A stretch of DNA of 64,000 nt from Manduca sexta (GCF_014839805.1 NC_051118.1:1860001-1924000), one strand, 5' to 3'; positions 51,101 to 58,296 are shown, numbered from the stretch's first letter. Made by a program: numbers and translations. Notes: generated by a model not told the origin, from the sequence alone.

Positions 51101-54100
51101 TATTATTTGTTTGTTATCATTATTGTAATTTTGTAGCTGTTGATTTAAATTTGAGGTCTGAATAGACTTGTGCAATTAAATGACAAACTGAGGACATAGC
51201 TCGCTTGATGGTCAGTTCAAGAATTGTATCTATTAAAATCACCAAATCCTCTAAATTACATGGCATTGTTTATTGATTATTTTTGCACCGTGTATACACT
51301 ATCAGTCCTACTTATAAAATTTCGCAAAGCTATGCTTAGTTAAAACTCGAATACTTTATTAGCTGTAAATCAAAACCCGCCATCTTGCTTCTTTATAAGA
51401 TTTAAACTAGGAACTGGTGTGATGTTTTTGACAGCTATTTAAGCAATTCTTAAACATCCCTTAACGCTAAAACAAGTCTATAAGTCATCTGTATATGTAT
51501 ATCGGCGGACTTAATGCCAAAGACATTCTCTTACAGTCAACCTAAAGGTGGTGAAGAGATTAGTAAGGTAGATGCATTAAGGTTATAGCTTAAGGTCCAT
51601 TTTTCATACATTTTGTTTCACCTTTAATCTGGGTAACTAAACAAGTATTGACAAGTAAAGAATTTAAATTTACGTCTAGTTAGTGATTAGTTCTCGTAGT
51701 TGAAAGAAAAACGTAAAAATAATTAATATGCATGGATATTTCGGCCTTTAAAATTTAATACGACGAAATTTTTAGGCGCGGGAGGGGGGTTCGTACAACG
51801 CGTAATGTAACATTGGATTTTTTATTTTAAAACAATAACGAAGGTATTTTAGCGATTTTCCGGTACTTTACGAAAAAAAATATATTTTGAGTTACATAAT
51901 TTTTTGAAGGGGGCGTACAGGAAAACGTTACGGCGCGTTACATGGTGGGGGTGAGGGGTCAAAAATGCGTTACATATTACTTGAACGGCCCCAAAAATAA
52001 TCATGATACTAATTTAGTCTATCGGTAAAATGTATAAAACACAACTGTATTTATCCATACGGACCTTCTCATACAAGAGGCCTAACACTTCAAAATAACT
52101 TTTCAATATTCTTACGATACTATTATCCGCCGTTTTCAAGAAACGATCCCAATCTCTATCTTCAATCCTTTTTTAAGAATGAACCAATCAAAATAAGTCA
52201 TTTGTAAGCGTGTCAAAACAAATTGCTCTGATTGGTCAAACAAATTGCTTTTCACGATAGATCGAAATAAGCGACTGGGATAATTTTTTGAAAATGGTGG
52301 TTAATCAGTTTTAATCCACTTACAAATTAAAAACATTGTATGGGCATAGAAAAGTTATTGCATTATACACATTATCTGTTTTGCGTCTTAATTTTATTAA
52401 AATAAAATAAAAAAATAAAATGACGCTTTACGACGTGCGTCGAGTGTTGGCAAAAAAATACCGTTTGCATAGTGTCTTATGAAATTTAAAAAGTGTACAT
52501 AACAAATGTGGTCTTCTAATATTAGTTCTCGTAATTATTACCGAAGTTACGAAGTCTATAGATATTTTAGTGTGATGTCTGAATTTTGTGTGACTGTTGG
52601 GTGTGAGCAAGTCATGAGCACAGAGGAACAGTGGTGGGGGGCAGCTTGAATATGTACAAATTGGACGAGAGTGTATAGTAGCCGCATGGTACATGTAAGC
52701 AAATAGAAAACGAGCATCAAGTAAGGAAATAGTAATGTTCAAAATCGGCGTGTTGGATGAACAACCAACAACCGACCTAACATAAGTGTGCTCACGACTT
52801 GTGCCTCTTTCAGAAAAAGCCGGAGAAGATATGTGCATTATGTTATCTTTGAAGGAAACTGATTTGAATTGTGTCTTCCTGGTGTATTCAGAAGTTGAGT
52901 CACATCTTCAGTGACAGTGAATTTTAAGACCATCTTCAGATTATGTATCTTTGTATGCTAGAATAAAGTAGAAATGCCACGAACCTTTGCACATTGGCTG
53001 CGTGCCGGACCACTTCTTGTCAGCGCCGCAGCGCCGCGTCGCGTCCCCCACAAGCCGATATCCGTACTTGCACTCGTACGAGACGACGGAGTTGTACGCG
53101 CAGGACGTGTACACCGCCTTGCCATGCCGCGGCGCCTCGGGCGGGGCACACTGCACCTGAGTCACCACTACGTGGCGACACCACAGTTTACCTAACCACT
53201 CATACATGACCTCTCAATACCATGCAACATGCAAATAAAACAAACATTTAATTCCCAAGTTTATTTCACTACAATAATACATAGAATAAAGCAACTAAAT
53301 CTACGTACCAGCTAGTCATTTTATCATGGCCATAGAAATTCGTATCTAATTGATTAGTTTTTGAATACATTATTGTAACATTGAACTACAGACGTAACGA
53401 TTCAAACTCTCCCGTTATCTCCTTCTAAAGCAGCGGTGAAAAGAAAGAAAAATATCGTTTTAAACAACACATTAAGGCTAATGTCGGACTTGTGAGAATG
53501 GCGCGGCGCCAAAATTCATTTTTATTTCATTCGGAGAGTAGAGAATATTATTTTGTACAATAACCAGAATATTGAGTGTCTATTTTTTGATGACTCTCTT
53601 TCTATTCATTTCTTACATTATCCGCTATAAAGTATATCTGTACATTTTAGATTAAAGCTAAGTTATTTACAAATCCCGTTAACTATCATCCACCACCATT
53701 ACATTCGGGGCTCTGGTCCCGATAATACTTCCCCGAGCGAAGTCGGGCGACACTACAAATTGCATCATGACAATGATATTGCTGATGTTAGCCATGATAA
53801 ACAAGCGCCATGCTATCTAACCGTTAAAATATAAAACCATTGACAATAACCGGTAACCATGCACATTCCAAACCATAGGACATTGAGGATTCGGCAACTA
53901 CATTGTCACGAAGCAATGCCAGGACGCGTTACAAATTTTTATTTTGAAAAATGTAAAAATTGTTTAAAATTGGCTGTGAGTCCCTTTGGCTGTTCAAATG
54001 TTTATAGTTTACTGAGGTTCTTCGAACATTACAAAATTTATTTATTACTCCAGGCTAATTTATAAAATTGCAGCCCTTATTTCGATGTAACTTCGAAAGG

Positions 54101-57100
54101 CAGATTACTCTTGTAGGTAATATATTCCAAAAATATGATTTATACATTAGCAAATTAGCTAGCAAAAGAAACAGAATAATAGGAAGCAAAAACAACAAAA
54201 CTAATTGATTTTACTAAACAATGTTAAGTGTTAATCAATAGGAATTCAACAAATCCACCCTCAAACCTCAGTTAGTAATATTTGTTCCATTTGTCACAGA
54301 CTGCCTTTCTACGAAATCTCTTATCTTAAATAGATATCCACAAACAATTTCTCAAAACTCAATTTGTAATTCTTCAAAATCACCAAACGGACTCACACCC
54401 GCCCACACCGAACAACAGCAATCACTTACGGACACAAGTCGGCAGTTCTTTGGGCGCCCAAGCCCCGTCGGCTTGGCAGTACCGTTCGGCCTTGCCCACC
54501 AGCTCGAACCCTTGGCCGCACTGGACCACCGCTCGGCAGCCGAACGTGTGGCAGTCGGCCGTCACCCACCCGTGGGGCACGTCGCCCGGCTCGCCGCAAG
54601 ACCGGGCTGGTGAGGAAATGTGACAATAAGTAAATTAACTATTGTAAAGAAGTAGATGTATGTAGTATTTGTAAGTGTAGGTAGATATTTCCCAATAGAT
54701 GGTATAATTAAATTTATTTGGCTACAATCTGGGGTTTTAAATTAACTAAGAAATCGTTAAACGCTTATCTAAACCTAATTCTAATTTATTAATACTCAGG
54801 TATCATGAATATCATTGCGATTAGATAAATCCTTGTCTGTAAAAGCGTTGTGCTACTCCTTCGTATAGACGGAGTCTTAGATGCCTCCATCGTAATCTTG
54901 GATCACTTAGAGGTCTCTTTTCTAATAAGGTGTTCGTGGACTTTAACCACTGTTTCGCAATAAATATACAAAGATGGAAATGTGAGAAATTTTGAAGAAG
55001 GGCTTACAAGGTATTTTTTTATTTTATTCCGAGAGGAACCACCTCCTGCACCTACACCAAATAGTGTACATTTGAACAATCTGCTGCAGTAACTCATTCC
55101 TGGGTCCGCCAGTACATAAACAGTAGATGGCTTTAATAAATTTCCTTTATTGTCTTAAACACTTCACATACCATCAAGTCCAGACACTAATTGTACATAA
55201 AGGAGTTTTCAGTATTCCGGAACTGCACTTTTGTAATGTACAAGAGATCTGAACAAAGTTATTATCTTGGGTTCATTAATATCAAATTTTGTCTGTGTCA
55301 GTGACGTATATTCTATAAACACGAACGTCCATATAAACTATATGTCCAAAATCTGATCCAAAATGGCAACCAATACGTCACAGTTATAATCTATCTATTC
55401 ACTTGAACAACAAATAATTTTACTTATTTGACTAATACGTTTTATTCAAATCCAGGTTTACATTTAGACTCGAGTTTTTATATCATGAGCGCCACTCCGT
55501 ACACAACCACAAGCTGTCAATATTGACCATACTAAAGTTAGTTTGAATGGATATCAGTTCAAATCATTTTAACACAGTGAATGTTCGTAACGCCAAATCT
55601 AGTACGTAGTACATATTATATCGATGGTCTGTATATTATACTTACGTTCACAGCTAATGTCCGGGCCGTACCACGACGCCTGCCCGTCGATGGCAAGGCA
55701 CTTGGCCCTGGGGAAGCCGTTGGTGACGTATCCGGTGTGGCAGTTGTACTGGACAGTGGCGTCAAGGTCGAAGGTCGCTTGCTCTGGGAGGGCGGAGTGG
55801 CGCGCGTGCTCGATCGTCGGTGGATGGAGGCAGTAGACTGGAAGAAGACAATGGAATTCATATAGAACATTATAATTTTGTGTAAAGAGGATCGTATCTT
55901 GAGTTGTTTTTAGGGAGTATGCTCTGCACCAGTCTAAAAGACTGCAATGTCCTTATTATTATAGATTTGATAATTAGGTATAGATTGTAATGTGGACTTC
56001 TCGGACGAACACTTAAGGCCGCCGCTTTACCATGAAGGCTGCATATTCTTGGAAAGGTCGGGAGCCCTTATTATTACAGATTTGATAATTAGGTAGACAA
56101 TGTGCACTATTCGGGCGACCAACACCTAAGTCCGCCGCGTGAACATAAAGGCTGCAAAGTCTTAAAAACGCCGGAAGAATATTATTTAAAAACCGCGATA
56201 AAATCCGAAATGATTATTTCGATGTCTATCATTCGTGAAATCATGAGAAATCTTTAAAGGCTTCCCCTACAGATTTCCAGAGAACCTGTTAGAAGCGCCC
56301 TACATCACCTACACACCTTCCAGGCTACTTACTGTTCTCCTTGCATGCAGGTGGCTGTCCAGCCCACTTTCCGTCCGCCTGGCAGCTGCGACTCTGAAGT
56401 CCCACGACGTGGTACCCGTGGGGACAGGAGTACAGGGCCCTGGGTAATATTAAATAGAATTACGTTACTGTTAGGAACAGGAAATGTTAATTTAAAATTA
56501 GGTGCATTGCTTTTCTTTTGTATGGCAGAGCGCAGAGCAAAGAATTTTTTAATATCAAACATGACATTTTCTTCTTTGGATTATAAATTACTGAAGATTA
56601 AAGAATTTATTGTTATGTTCATTGATTTTGAATATTATTTCAATGAACACAATGTCGATAATAGTTTGACAGTAAAAAATTCTCTGCCCAGCGCTCAGCC
56701 GTATATGCACCGGCCCGAATCCTACTTTCAGCTTTATACGAATTCAAATTTAAATTTATTTCGTAAAACTAGAGTATACTACAATACACGCAAGCTGTTT
56801 AATTATAAATATAGTTTTTAATCAAGTTTCGCCTTCGTAGCGTTCAAATTTAATTAATGCTTATTAAATTATTCGCCTTATTTAATAAACTAATTTTAAA
56901 ACAAAATGTACAGTCAGCCTATAAAGTAAATTAACCTATTTAAAAATTGAAAACGCTTCTACGTATTAAGTTTAATTGTATTTTTTTTATCTTAAAAAAA
57001 GGAAACTCTATAATGTGGATTTTCGTGAAGAAAAACAATTCTAAAGATAGACGCAAAAGTTTAAAAGCTATTTGAATATTTTAATATGTTCAGCCACATT

Positions 57101-57696
57101 TGATGACTGTCCAAACATTTATACATGTAAAATCAATAGATTAAGTGATAAGTCTTTTACAGATCACTAGAACATTTATTTTTAGGCTTCTGATCTTTGA
57201 GAAATCTTTTATAAGTCATCGCTTTGTCTCGTAAAATGGAAAAATGATTTAGATTATATACTCATTTTTTATTATTGCTTTGAATGATAAGACGAGCTTC
57301 CCGTCGCCTGATGGTAAGCGATACGCCAGCCCATAAACAGTAGAAACACCATCCAACACCTTGAATTAAAAAGTATTGTTTCGTATTCCACTGCGCTCGC
57401 CATTCTGAGACATGAGATGTTAAGTCTTAATATGTCCAGTAATTCACTGGCTACAATGTTCTTCAAACCGGAACACAAGTGACTACACACTGCTGCTAAG
57501 CGGCAGAAATAGACATAGCGGTGGTACCTGCCCAGGCGGACTGTCGCATATGAGAGACCTACCACCAGTAATCATATCTCTTATTACTTTAATATGAAGT
57601 ATTTGATTTTTAAAAATACGCACTTGTCTCCAAACAGTCGGCCGGTTAGCGTGACCTGGCCGATTTCTGGCTGCTCCAGCTCAGGGCATTCGCGAT
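32888..57696 (-). CDS. Multi-CCP (sushi) plus Ig secreted protein, Hasp/Hig-like; 28 exons, 5' incomplete
   Basis: A single gene was assembled from 28 exons, listed separately. Every junction has AG/GT and a compatible phase, and the joined frame stays open for 1,692 complete codons to TAA at 32,888. Domains in order (fragment residues): CCP1-8 (about 1-507), a spacer of 358 residues (508-865), CCP9-11 (866-1066), a linker, CCP12-13 (about 1108-1248), Ig (about 1262-1365), CCP14-17 (about 1369-1610), tail to 1,692. CCPs were recognised by four spaced Cys with Trp between the third and fourth; the Ig by its Cys, Trp and D-S-G-I-Y-R-C pattern. No membrane segment is seen, so a secreted matrix protein is inferred. 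In Drosophila, Hig and its anchoring protein Hasp are cholinergic synaptic-cleft proteins rich in CCP domains; Hig has one Ig and only up to five CCPs, so the count here suggests Hasp or a relative. The signal peptide and first exons were not found. Confidence 0.85.
33226..33470 (-). mobile_element. SINE family B, full length, in last intron of CCP gene
   Basis: Plus-strand complements GGATTCGAACCCAGGACCTC (B box) and CAACTACGCCACCGAGGCA (A box). It ends 40 bp upstream of the last coding exon's acceptor. Confidence 0.8.
33543..33807. mobile_element. Mariner-type MITE, copy 2, in last intron of CCP gene
   Basis: Ends TATACTGCCGTGCTA and TAGCACAGCAGTATA, with one mismatch in the right end. It is 265 bp, longer than the copy at 2,402. 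It lies between exons 27 and 28. Confidence 0.75.
34150..34450 (+). repeat. Widespread lepidopteran repeat, intronic
   Basis: TTAACCGACTTCAAAAAAGG and AAGCTGGTGCTTCCCTTGTG are blocks I recognise as very common in lepidopteran DNA. The copy has no ORF. It lies between exons 27 and 28, upstream of the SINE and MITE insertions. Confidence 0.5.
34591..34735 (-). CDS. CCP gene exon 27: most of CCP17
   Basis: Phase 1 in, phase 2 out, 145 bp. It begins with the split Cys of CCP16, then ACTYPGTTISG, FTCEPGYRLKG and MLRCLK. Acceptor CTTCCAG, donor GTGAGT. Confidence 0.89.
35085..35195 (+). mobile_element. SINE family A, 3' end, in intron of CCP gene
   Basis: CTCAGTAGTAGAGGAGGCC and CAGCAGTGGGACAGTATATA are nearly consensus. 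Only the last 110 bp are present, between exons 26 and 27. Confidence 0.75.
35311..35481 (-). CDS. CCP gene exon 26: CCP16
   Basis: A 171-bp 1-1 exon: SCPALPPPASGYVLG, FHCNPEHTLHG, LVCQDSGRWSD and PPT. The last Cys is completed across the junction with exon 27. Acceptor ATCACAG, donor GTAAGT. Confidence 0.89.
36120..36314 (-). CDS. CCP gene exon 25: CCP15, very GC-rich
   Basis: A 195-bp 1-1 exon: ECGDVVLDTPLGAG, FSCAPGWALRG, TVCLPAADWARP and VCT. It is strikingly GC-rich against an AT-rich background, with Arg, Ala and Gly codons dominating. The acceptor is GCGCAG with a poor pyrimidine tract; the donor is GTGAGC. The long opposite-strand ORFs over this exon are composition artefacts. Confidence 0.86.
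36738..36911 (-). CDS. CCP gene exon 24: CCP14, single exon
   Basis: A 174-bp 1-1 exon: HCPPLPIRRGLVASG, FSCANGNALIG, ITCRASGNWSA and VCE. Acceptor CATTCAG, donor GTAAGT. Confidence 0.9.
37825..37985 (-). CDS. CCP gene exon 23: second half of Ig domain
   Basis: Phase 2 in, phase 1 out, 161 bp. It encodes DRKYAEGWTTDPGRDSQLEY and the Ig F-strand signature DSGIYRCE, then HQVEIIVE. Together with exon 22 this is one complete Ig domain, as in Hig. Acceptor CATACAG, donor GTAGGT. Confidence 0.9.
38469..38631 (-). CDS. CCP gene exon 22: first half of Ig domain
   Basis: Phase 1 in, phase 2 out, 163 bp. It encodes PPTILFRHSQGPIAQT, then VLHMECLWMRR with the first Ig Cys and NPKWNVTHTNP with the core Trp and an N-V-T sequon. 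The donor is GTGAGT. Confidence 0.88.
38680..38883. mobile_element. Palindromic retroelement fragment with 15-bp target duplication
   Basis: The 204-bp insert is flanked by the exact direct repeat ATATCTTTGGCTAAT (38,665-38,679 and 38,884-38,898). Inside, ATTAAAATTAAACTATTTTT and GGATTTTATCG at the left recur inverted at the right, giving a near-perfect inverted repeat. The body matches 12,235-12,360 and 45,948-46,120. The TTTCGAAGACT / CTTCGAAACGTC motifs recall Penelope-like element ends, which is only a guess. It sits in the intron between exons 21 and 22. Confidence 0.65.
39152..39270 (-). CDS. CCP gene exon 21: second half of CCP13 and linker to Ig
   Basis: Phase 2 in, phase 1 out, 119 bp. 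It encodes CSDIGKYAMTG, RKCISGSWDGVKPSC and the linker YGLNQENDYA. Acceptor ATTTCAG, donor GTAAGC. Confidence 0.87.
39550..39790 (-). pseudogene. LINE ORF2 3' remnant in intron of CCP gene
   Basis: Broken frame still encoding STSKVDRR and LCSAVDFMC, the same LINE C-terminal family as 24,482-24,682 but more decayed. It lies between exons 20 and 21. Confidence 0.55.
39844..39988 (-). CDS. CCP gene exon 20: first half of CCP13
   Basis: Phase 1 in, phase 2 out, 145 bp. An acidic lead-in (EDLEAQSEELMNN) is followed by NSCTFHNDEPHVVAF and on to AVIIS. Acceptor TTTCCAG, donor GTATTA. Confidence 0.84.
40060..40235 (-). repeat. Interspersed repeat family D, diverged copy, intronic
   Basis: Reverse orientation, next to exon 20: CCGCCCGGATAGCGACCACC and AGATAATTGTGTCGAATGCT. 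It creates a long plus-strand ORF that also runs over exon 20 and is not a gene. Confidence 0.6.
40499..40677 (-). CDS. CCP gene exon 19: rest of CCP12
   Basis: Phase 2 in, phase 1 out, 179 bp. It encodes RVQGTLVYRDGDEVNG, TFKCIASIMGEK, LICEQGEWVG and FNC. Acceptor TTGAAG, donor GTAAGT. There is an N-G-T sequon. Confidence 0.88.
40680..42560. other. Intron between exons 18 and 19 of the CCP gene
   Basis: About 1.9 kb, AT-rich, with no clear repeat and no extra CCP-like exon. Confidence 0.5.
42567..42693 (-). CDS. CCP gene exon 18: linker and first Cys of CCP12
   Basis: Phase 1 in, phase 2 out, 127 bp. A Cys-free linker of about 37 residues (LTRPRPTSAYQSG, then acidic EDISDLEPDLDG) ends in TDCGPPA, the start of CCP12. 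Acceptor CTTGCAG, donor GTAACG. Confidence 0.83.
43201..43383 (-). CDS. CCP gene exon 17: degenerate CCP11
   Basis: A 183-bp 1-1 exon with four Cys at CCP spacing: PCELPLLHGASYEAG, IACDPGRAPP, LNCHLGRLQP and FCRP. The Trp normally between the third and fourth Cys is absent. The donor GTGGGT precedes an in-frame TAG only 5 bases into the intron, which fixes the exon end. Confidence 0.84.
44489..44568 (-). CDS. CCP gene exon 16: end of CCP10
   Basis: Phase 2 in, phase 1 out, only 80 bp. It encodes YNVQGPTNLRCWLGEW and PECVA, closing CCP10 with Cys, Trp and Cys in place. Acceptor TTATTTCAG, donor GTAATA. Confidence 0.84.
45048..45198 (-). CDS. CCP gene exon 15: first half of CCP10, with an insertion
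   Basis: Phase 1 in, phase 2 out, 151 bp. It encodes PCHVPSTEYG, then an unusually long acidic insert (IGQEEKELNETDPV) before VVHFSCEYG. Acceptor GTTCCAG, donor GTGAGG. Confidence 0.86.
45635..45748 (-). CDS. CCP gene exon 14: second half of CCP9
   Basis: Phase 1-1, 114 bp. It encodes VACGKGYGLN, AKCVRGRWKPEK and KCEI, completing CCP9. Acceptor CCTCCAG, donor GTAAGT. Confidence 0.88.
45948..46125 (+). mobile_element. Copy of the 38.7-kb retroelement family, intronic
   Basis: Begins GATTTCTTAGGTTTACGCGA as at 38,680, continues through GGATTTTATCGAGGTTTTAA and CCCGACGTTTCGAAGACT to AAAGTTACAATATCTACC. It lies in the intron between exons 13 and 14. Confidence 0.6.
46340..46578 (-). CDS. CCP gene exon 13: end of spacer, start of CCP9
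   Basis: Phase 2 in, phase 1 out, 239 bp. About 50 low-complexity polar residues (RHPPPDPSSEEQAQ, sequons NKT and NST, basic GRRGRPK) precede SPCEPIASDP, the first Cys of CCP9, and a stretch with an N-N-T-F sequon. The donor is GTACGC. Confidence 0.84.
46861..47781 (-). CDS. CCP gene exon 12: end of CCP8 plus long charged spacer with furin-type sites
   Basis: The largest exon (921 bp), phase 2 in and out. Its first codons give the last Cys of CCP8, then about 305 residues with no other Cys. The part near residues 605-650 is very acidic (EPEDDDIIEHDDEIDYQD). Basic clusters RRRR-S (47,733-47,744), RRKR-F (47,229-47,240) and RRKR-Y (47,124-47,135) fit the furin rule R-X-K/R-R. The C-terminal part has four N-glycosylation sequons (NQT, NKT, NST, NQT). 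Composition predicts a disordered, cleavable spacer. The acceptor CCAAAG has a weak pyrimidine tract; the donor is GTAAGT. Confidence 0.86.
48024..48136 (-). CDS. CCP gene exon 11: second part of CCP8
   Basis: Phase 0 in, phase 2 out, 113 bp. It encodes MYECEKGYVLSEG, ATCVGGHWSP and RELP; the last Cys of CCP8 is in exon 12. The donor is GTAAGT. Confidence 0.87.
48208..48299 (-). CDS. CCP gene exon 10: first part of CCP8
   Basis: Phase 1 in, phase 0 out, 92 bp. It encodes YCPFPGYIENGKVLLVGN and ends in YVKK. Acceptor CTTTTCCAG, donor GTATGT. This is the only phase-0 junction in the gene. Confidence 0.86.
48420..48545 (-). mobile_element. SINE family B, tail half, intronic
   Basis: CTCAAAAGGATATGCTGAC, CCTACGATGTAATAGGTGG and AAATTCCAGATTCCGAT are diverged family-B blocks; the head is absent. 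It lies between exons 9 and 10. Confidence 0.55.
49045..49214 (-). CDS. CCP gene exon 9: CCP7
   Basis: Phase 2 in, phase 1 out, 170 bp. It encodes CKKMPKFPRSG, FRCKDGYELKG, VVCSFGNWSG and KCEE. Acceptor ATTACCAG, donor GTATGT. Confidence 0.89.
49712..49823 (-). CDS. CCP gene exon 8: second half of CCP6
   Basis: Phase 1 in, phase 2 out. It encodes VDCEKNYEF, VTCNNGTWTQ and RCQPA. The donor GTCTGA is weak, but it is the only nearby donor that fits exon 9. If unspliced, the frame continues for about 46 codons to a TAA at 49,576, so a short retained-intron isoform is conceivable. Confidence 0.84.
50215..50334 (-). CDS. CCP gene exon 7: first half of CCP6
   Basis: A 120-bp 1-1 exon: PCVVPHVSQGKVVLVENKT and on to SSSMVQH. 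It has N-K-T and N-A-T sequons. The acceptor is TTTTCCAG and the donor GTGAGA. Confidence 0.88.
50566..50745 (-). CDS. CCP gene exon 6: CCP5, single exon
   Basis: A 180-bp 1-1 exon: NCGHPGQLWNG, FRCQDGMKMEG, AICQSDGTWSH and QCL. There is an N-I-S sequon in the first half. The acceptor is CATCCAG and the donor GTAAGA. Confidence 0.9.
51735..52015. mobile_element. Element with repeated GCGTTAC-type motifs, intronic
   Basis: GCGTAATGTAAC, GTTACGGCGCGTTACATGG and GCGTTACATATTAC cluster with G-runs (GGAGGGGGGTTCG, GGTGGGGGTGAGGGG). Similar sequences are common in insect genomes. Probably a DNA-transposon derivative; ends were not fixed. Confidence 0.45.
52120..52320. mobile_element. Short dispersed element, copy 2, in intron of CCP gene
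   Basis: Reverse-orientation relative of 7,495-7,690: CCGCCGTTTTCAAGAAACG, GATCCCAATCTCTATC, GAACCAATCAAAATAAG and ATAGATCGAAATAAGCG are recognisable. It lies between exons 5 and 6. Confidence 0.55.
52985..53167 (-). CDS. CCP gene exon 5: CCP4, with an odd extra cysteine
   Basis: A 183-bp 1-1 exon: QCAPPEAPRHG, YECKYGYRLVG, RRCGADKKWSG and MCK. One extra Cys (TSCAYNS) lies where CCP3 has a pair. The acceptor was chosen to keep phase 1; it has a poor pyrimidine tract, and two nearby CAGs would break the frame. The donor GTTCGT is weak. Confidence 0.82.
53170..54425. other. Intron between exons 4 and 5 of the CCP gene
   Basis: About 1.26 kb, AT-rich; no known repeat family or additional exon was recognised. 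Confidence 0.5.
54430..54606 (-). CDS. CCP gene exon 4: CCP3, six cysteines
   Basis: A 177-bp 1-1 exon with a whole CCP: SCGEPGDVPHG, VQCGQGFELVG, RYCQADGAW and TC. It carries two extra Cys (DCHTFGC) between the first and second canonical Cys, suggesting an added disulfide. The donor is GTAAGT. Confidence 0.9.
55303..55625 (+). repeat. Interspersed repeat family F, copy in intron 3
   Basis: About 320 bp shared with 58,297-58,617: ACGTATATTCTATAAACACG, TTAGACTCGAGTTTTTATAT and TCTAGTACGTAGTACATATT. It ends 20 bp from exon 3's donor. Confidence 0.7.
55646..55837 (-). CDS. CCP gene exon 3: CCP2, single exon
   Basis: A 192-bp symmetrical 1-1 exon holding a whole CCP: YCLHPPTIEHA, YNCHTGYV, AKCLAIDG, ASWYG and SCE. 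The donor is GTAAGT. A dispersed repeat (family F) ends about 20 bp downstream of the donor. Confidence 0.9.
56005..56225 (-). mobile_element. Degraded copy of the 38.7-kb retroelement family, intronic
   Basis: CGATAAAATCCGAAATGATT and AAGGCTGCAAAGTCTTAAAA on the plus strand are complements of the family blocks; part is duplicated from 56,005. It lies between exons 2 and 3. Confidence 0.45.
56240..56325 (-). pseudogene. LINE ORF2 3' fragment, intronic
   Basis: CAGATTTCCAGAGAACCTGT and AGAAGCGCCCTACATC resemble the complement of the same C-terminal region (R..W.SLG). Very short, next to exon 2's donor side. Confidence 0.35.
56333..56439 (-). CDS. CCP gene exon 2: second half of CCP1
   Basis: Phase 2 in, phase 1 out, with acceptor TTACCCAG and donor GTAAGT. 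It supplies YSCPHGYHVVG, the third Cys, the Trp (GKWAG) and the last Cys (ACKEN). CCP1 is therefore split by an intron, unlike CCP2-5. Confidence 0.87.
57272..57570 (+). repeat. Interspersed repeat family E, full copy, next to exon 1
   Basis: AAGACGAGCTTCCCGTCGCC, CCACTGCGCTCGCCATTCTG and GGCGGACTGTCGCATATGAG. It ends about 55 bp below exon 1's donor. The 97-codon minus-strand ORF over it is repeat-derived. Confidence 0.75.
57624..57696 (-). CDS. CCP gene exon 1 of those found: first half of CCP1
   Basis: Phase 1 entry and phase 2 exit. It starts after a T-run and ACAG and ends at donor GTGCGT. It encodes the first CCP cysteine in the context ECPELEQPEIG. Because it begins in mid-codon with no start Met, at least one upstream exon exists. 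No convincing one was seen between 57.7 and 64 kb. Confidence 0.82.
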
Positions 57697-57729
57697 CTGT
57701 AAAAAAAAAAGATATCAATCAGTCTTTCT

Positions 57730-58145
57730 CTCTCTAGTCGGTCCCTCGTATCTGAGCATCTTGCTCAGCATCAAGGTTGCATCTGGAGTGGATGATCTGT
57801 CTCCACCGGTTTCTGTCTAGCGCGTGTCTCTCGTCCTCTTAAGAGACGCGCTCTAAAAAGGACGATGAGACCTGTCCTTGATCGATCCTCTCGTTGATAT
57901 ACAACCGCGCAATCTTCTGCCTTCGATGTTCCCCACCGTAATCAGATTTTCTCAATTGTCATCGCCTCTGCGCACTGTGTGGTCAAATTATGAGAGTCTG
58001 CGTTGTCGGCATATGGTGGACAAGCGAGTTGTTATTTGAAGCTGGCTTAAGATGCACTGGTGCGTTTCGCAGTCCAAGGAACTCTTAACATTCGTCTCCA
58101 GCACCACATTTCGAATGCATCAATCCTTTGTCTTTCGCGGGTGAA
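57730..58145 (-). pseudogene. LINE ORF2 3' remnant, different family
   Basis: With frameshifts the minus strand reads RKTKDWCIRNVVLE, then FDHTVRRGDDN and VGNIEGRR, then TLMLSKMLRYEGPTRERK. This is the A-FE-WCWRRM / GH-VRR / GKIEGRR pattern of LINE reverse-transcriptase C-termini. It lies just upstream of exon 1 of the CCP gene. Confidence 0.6.
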
Positions 58146-58296
58146 TCAGTACAAAGTTTATAAAAACACATTTAGAAGTTAGATTTGTTGGCGACGAAGG
58201 TACTTTGAAATAAAAAACATATCGACGGTTGAAAGGGTATAAGGGTATTTGACTTAAGCAACATTTTTTTTAGAAAATTTTAACTAGTTTATAACC

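Larger units (their letters stand above)
50750..52980. other. Intron between exons 5 and 6 of the CCP gene
   Basis: About 2.2 kb with the GCGTTAC-motif element and a MITE relative. The 136-codon minus-strand ORF at 52,428-52,838 has no recognisable domain or splice context and is probably chance. Confidence 0.5.

Noticed and set aside
52428..52838. 136-codon minus-strand ORF in a CCP-gene intron
   Set aside because: No domain, no Cys pattern of a CCP, no fitting splice sites; skipping it leaves phases consistent.
56345..56821. 158-codon plus-strand ORF
   Set aside because: It overlaps exon 2 antisense and then AT-rich intron; no domain recognised.
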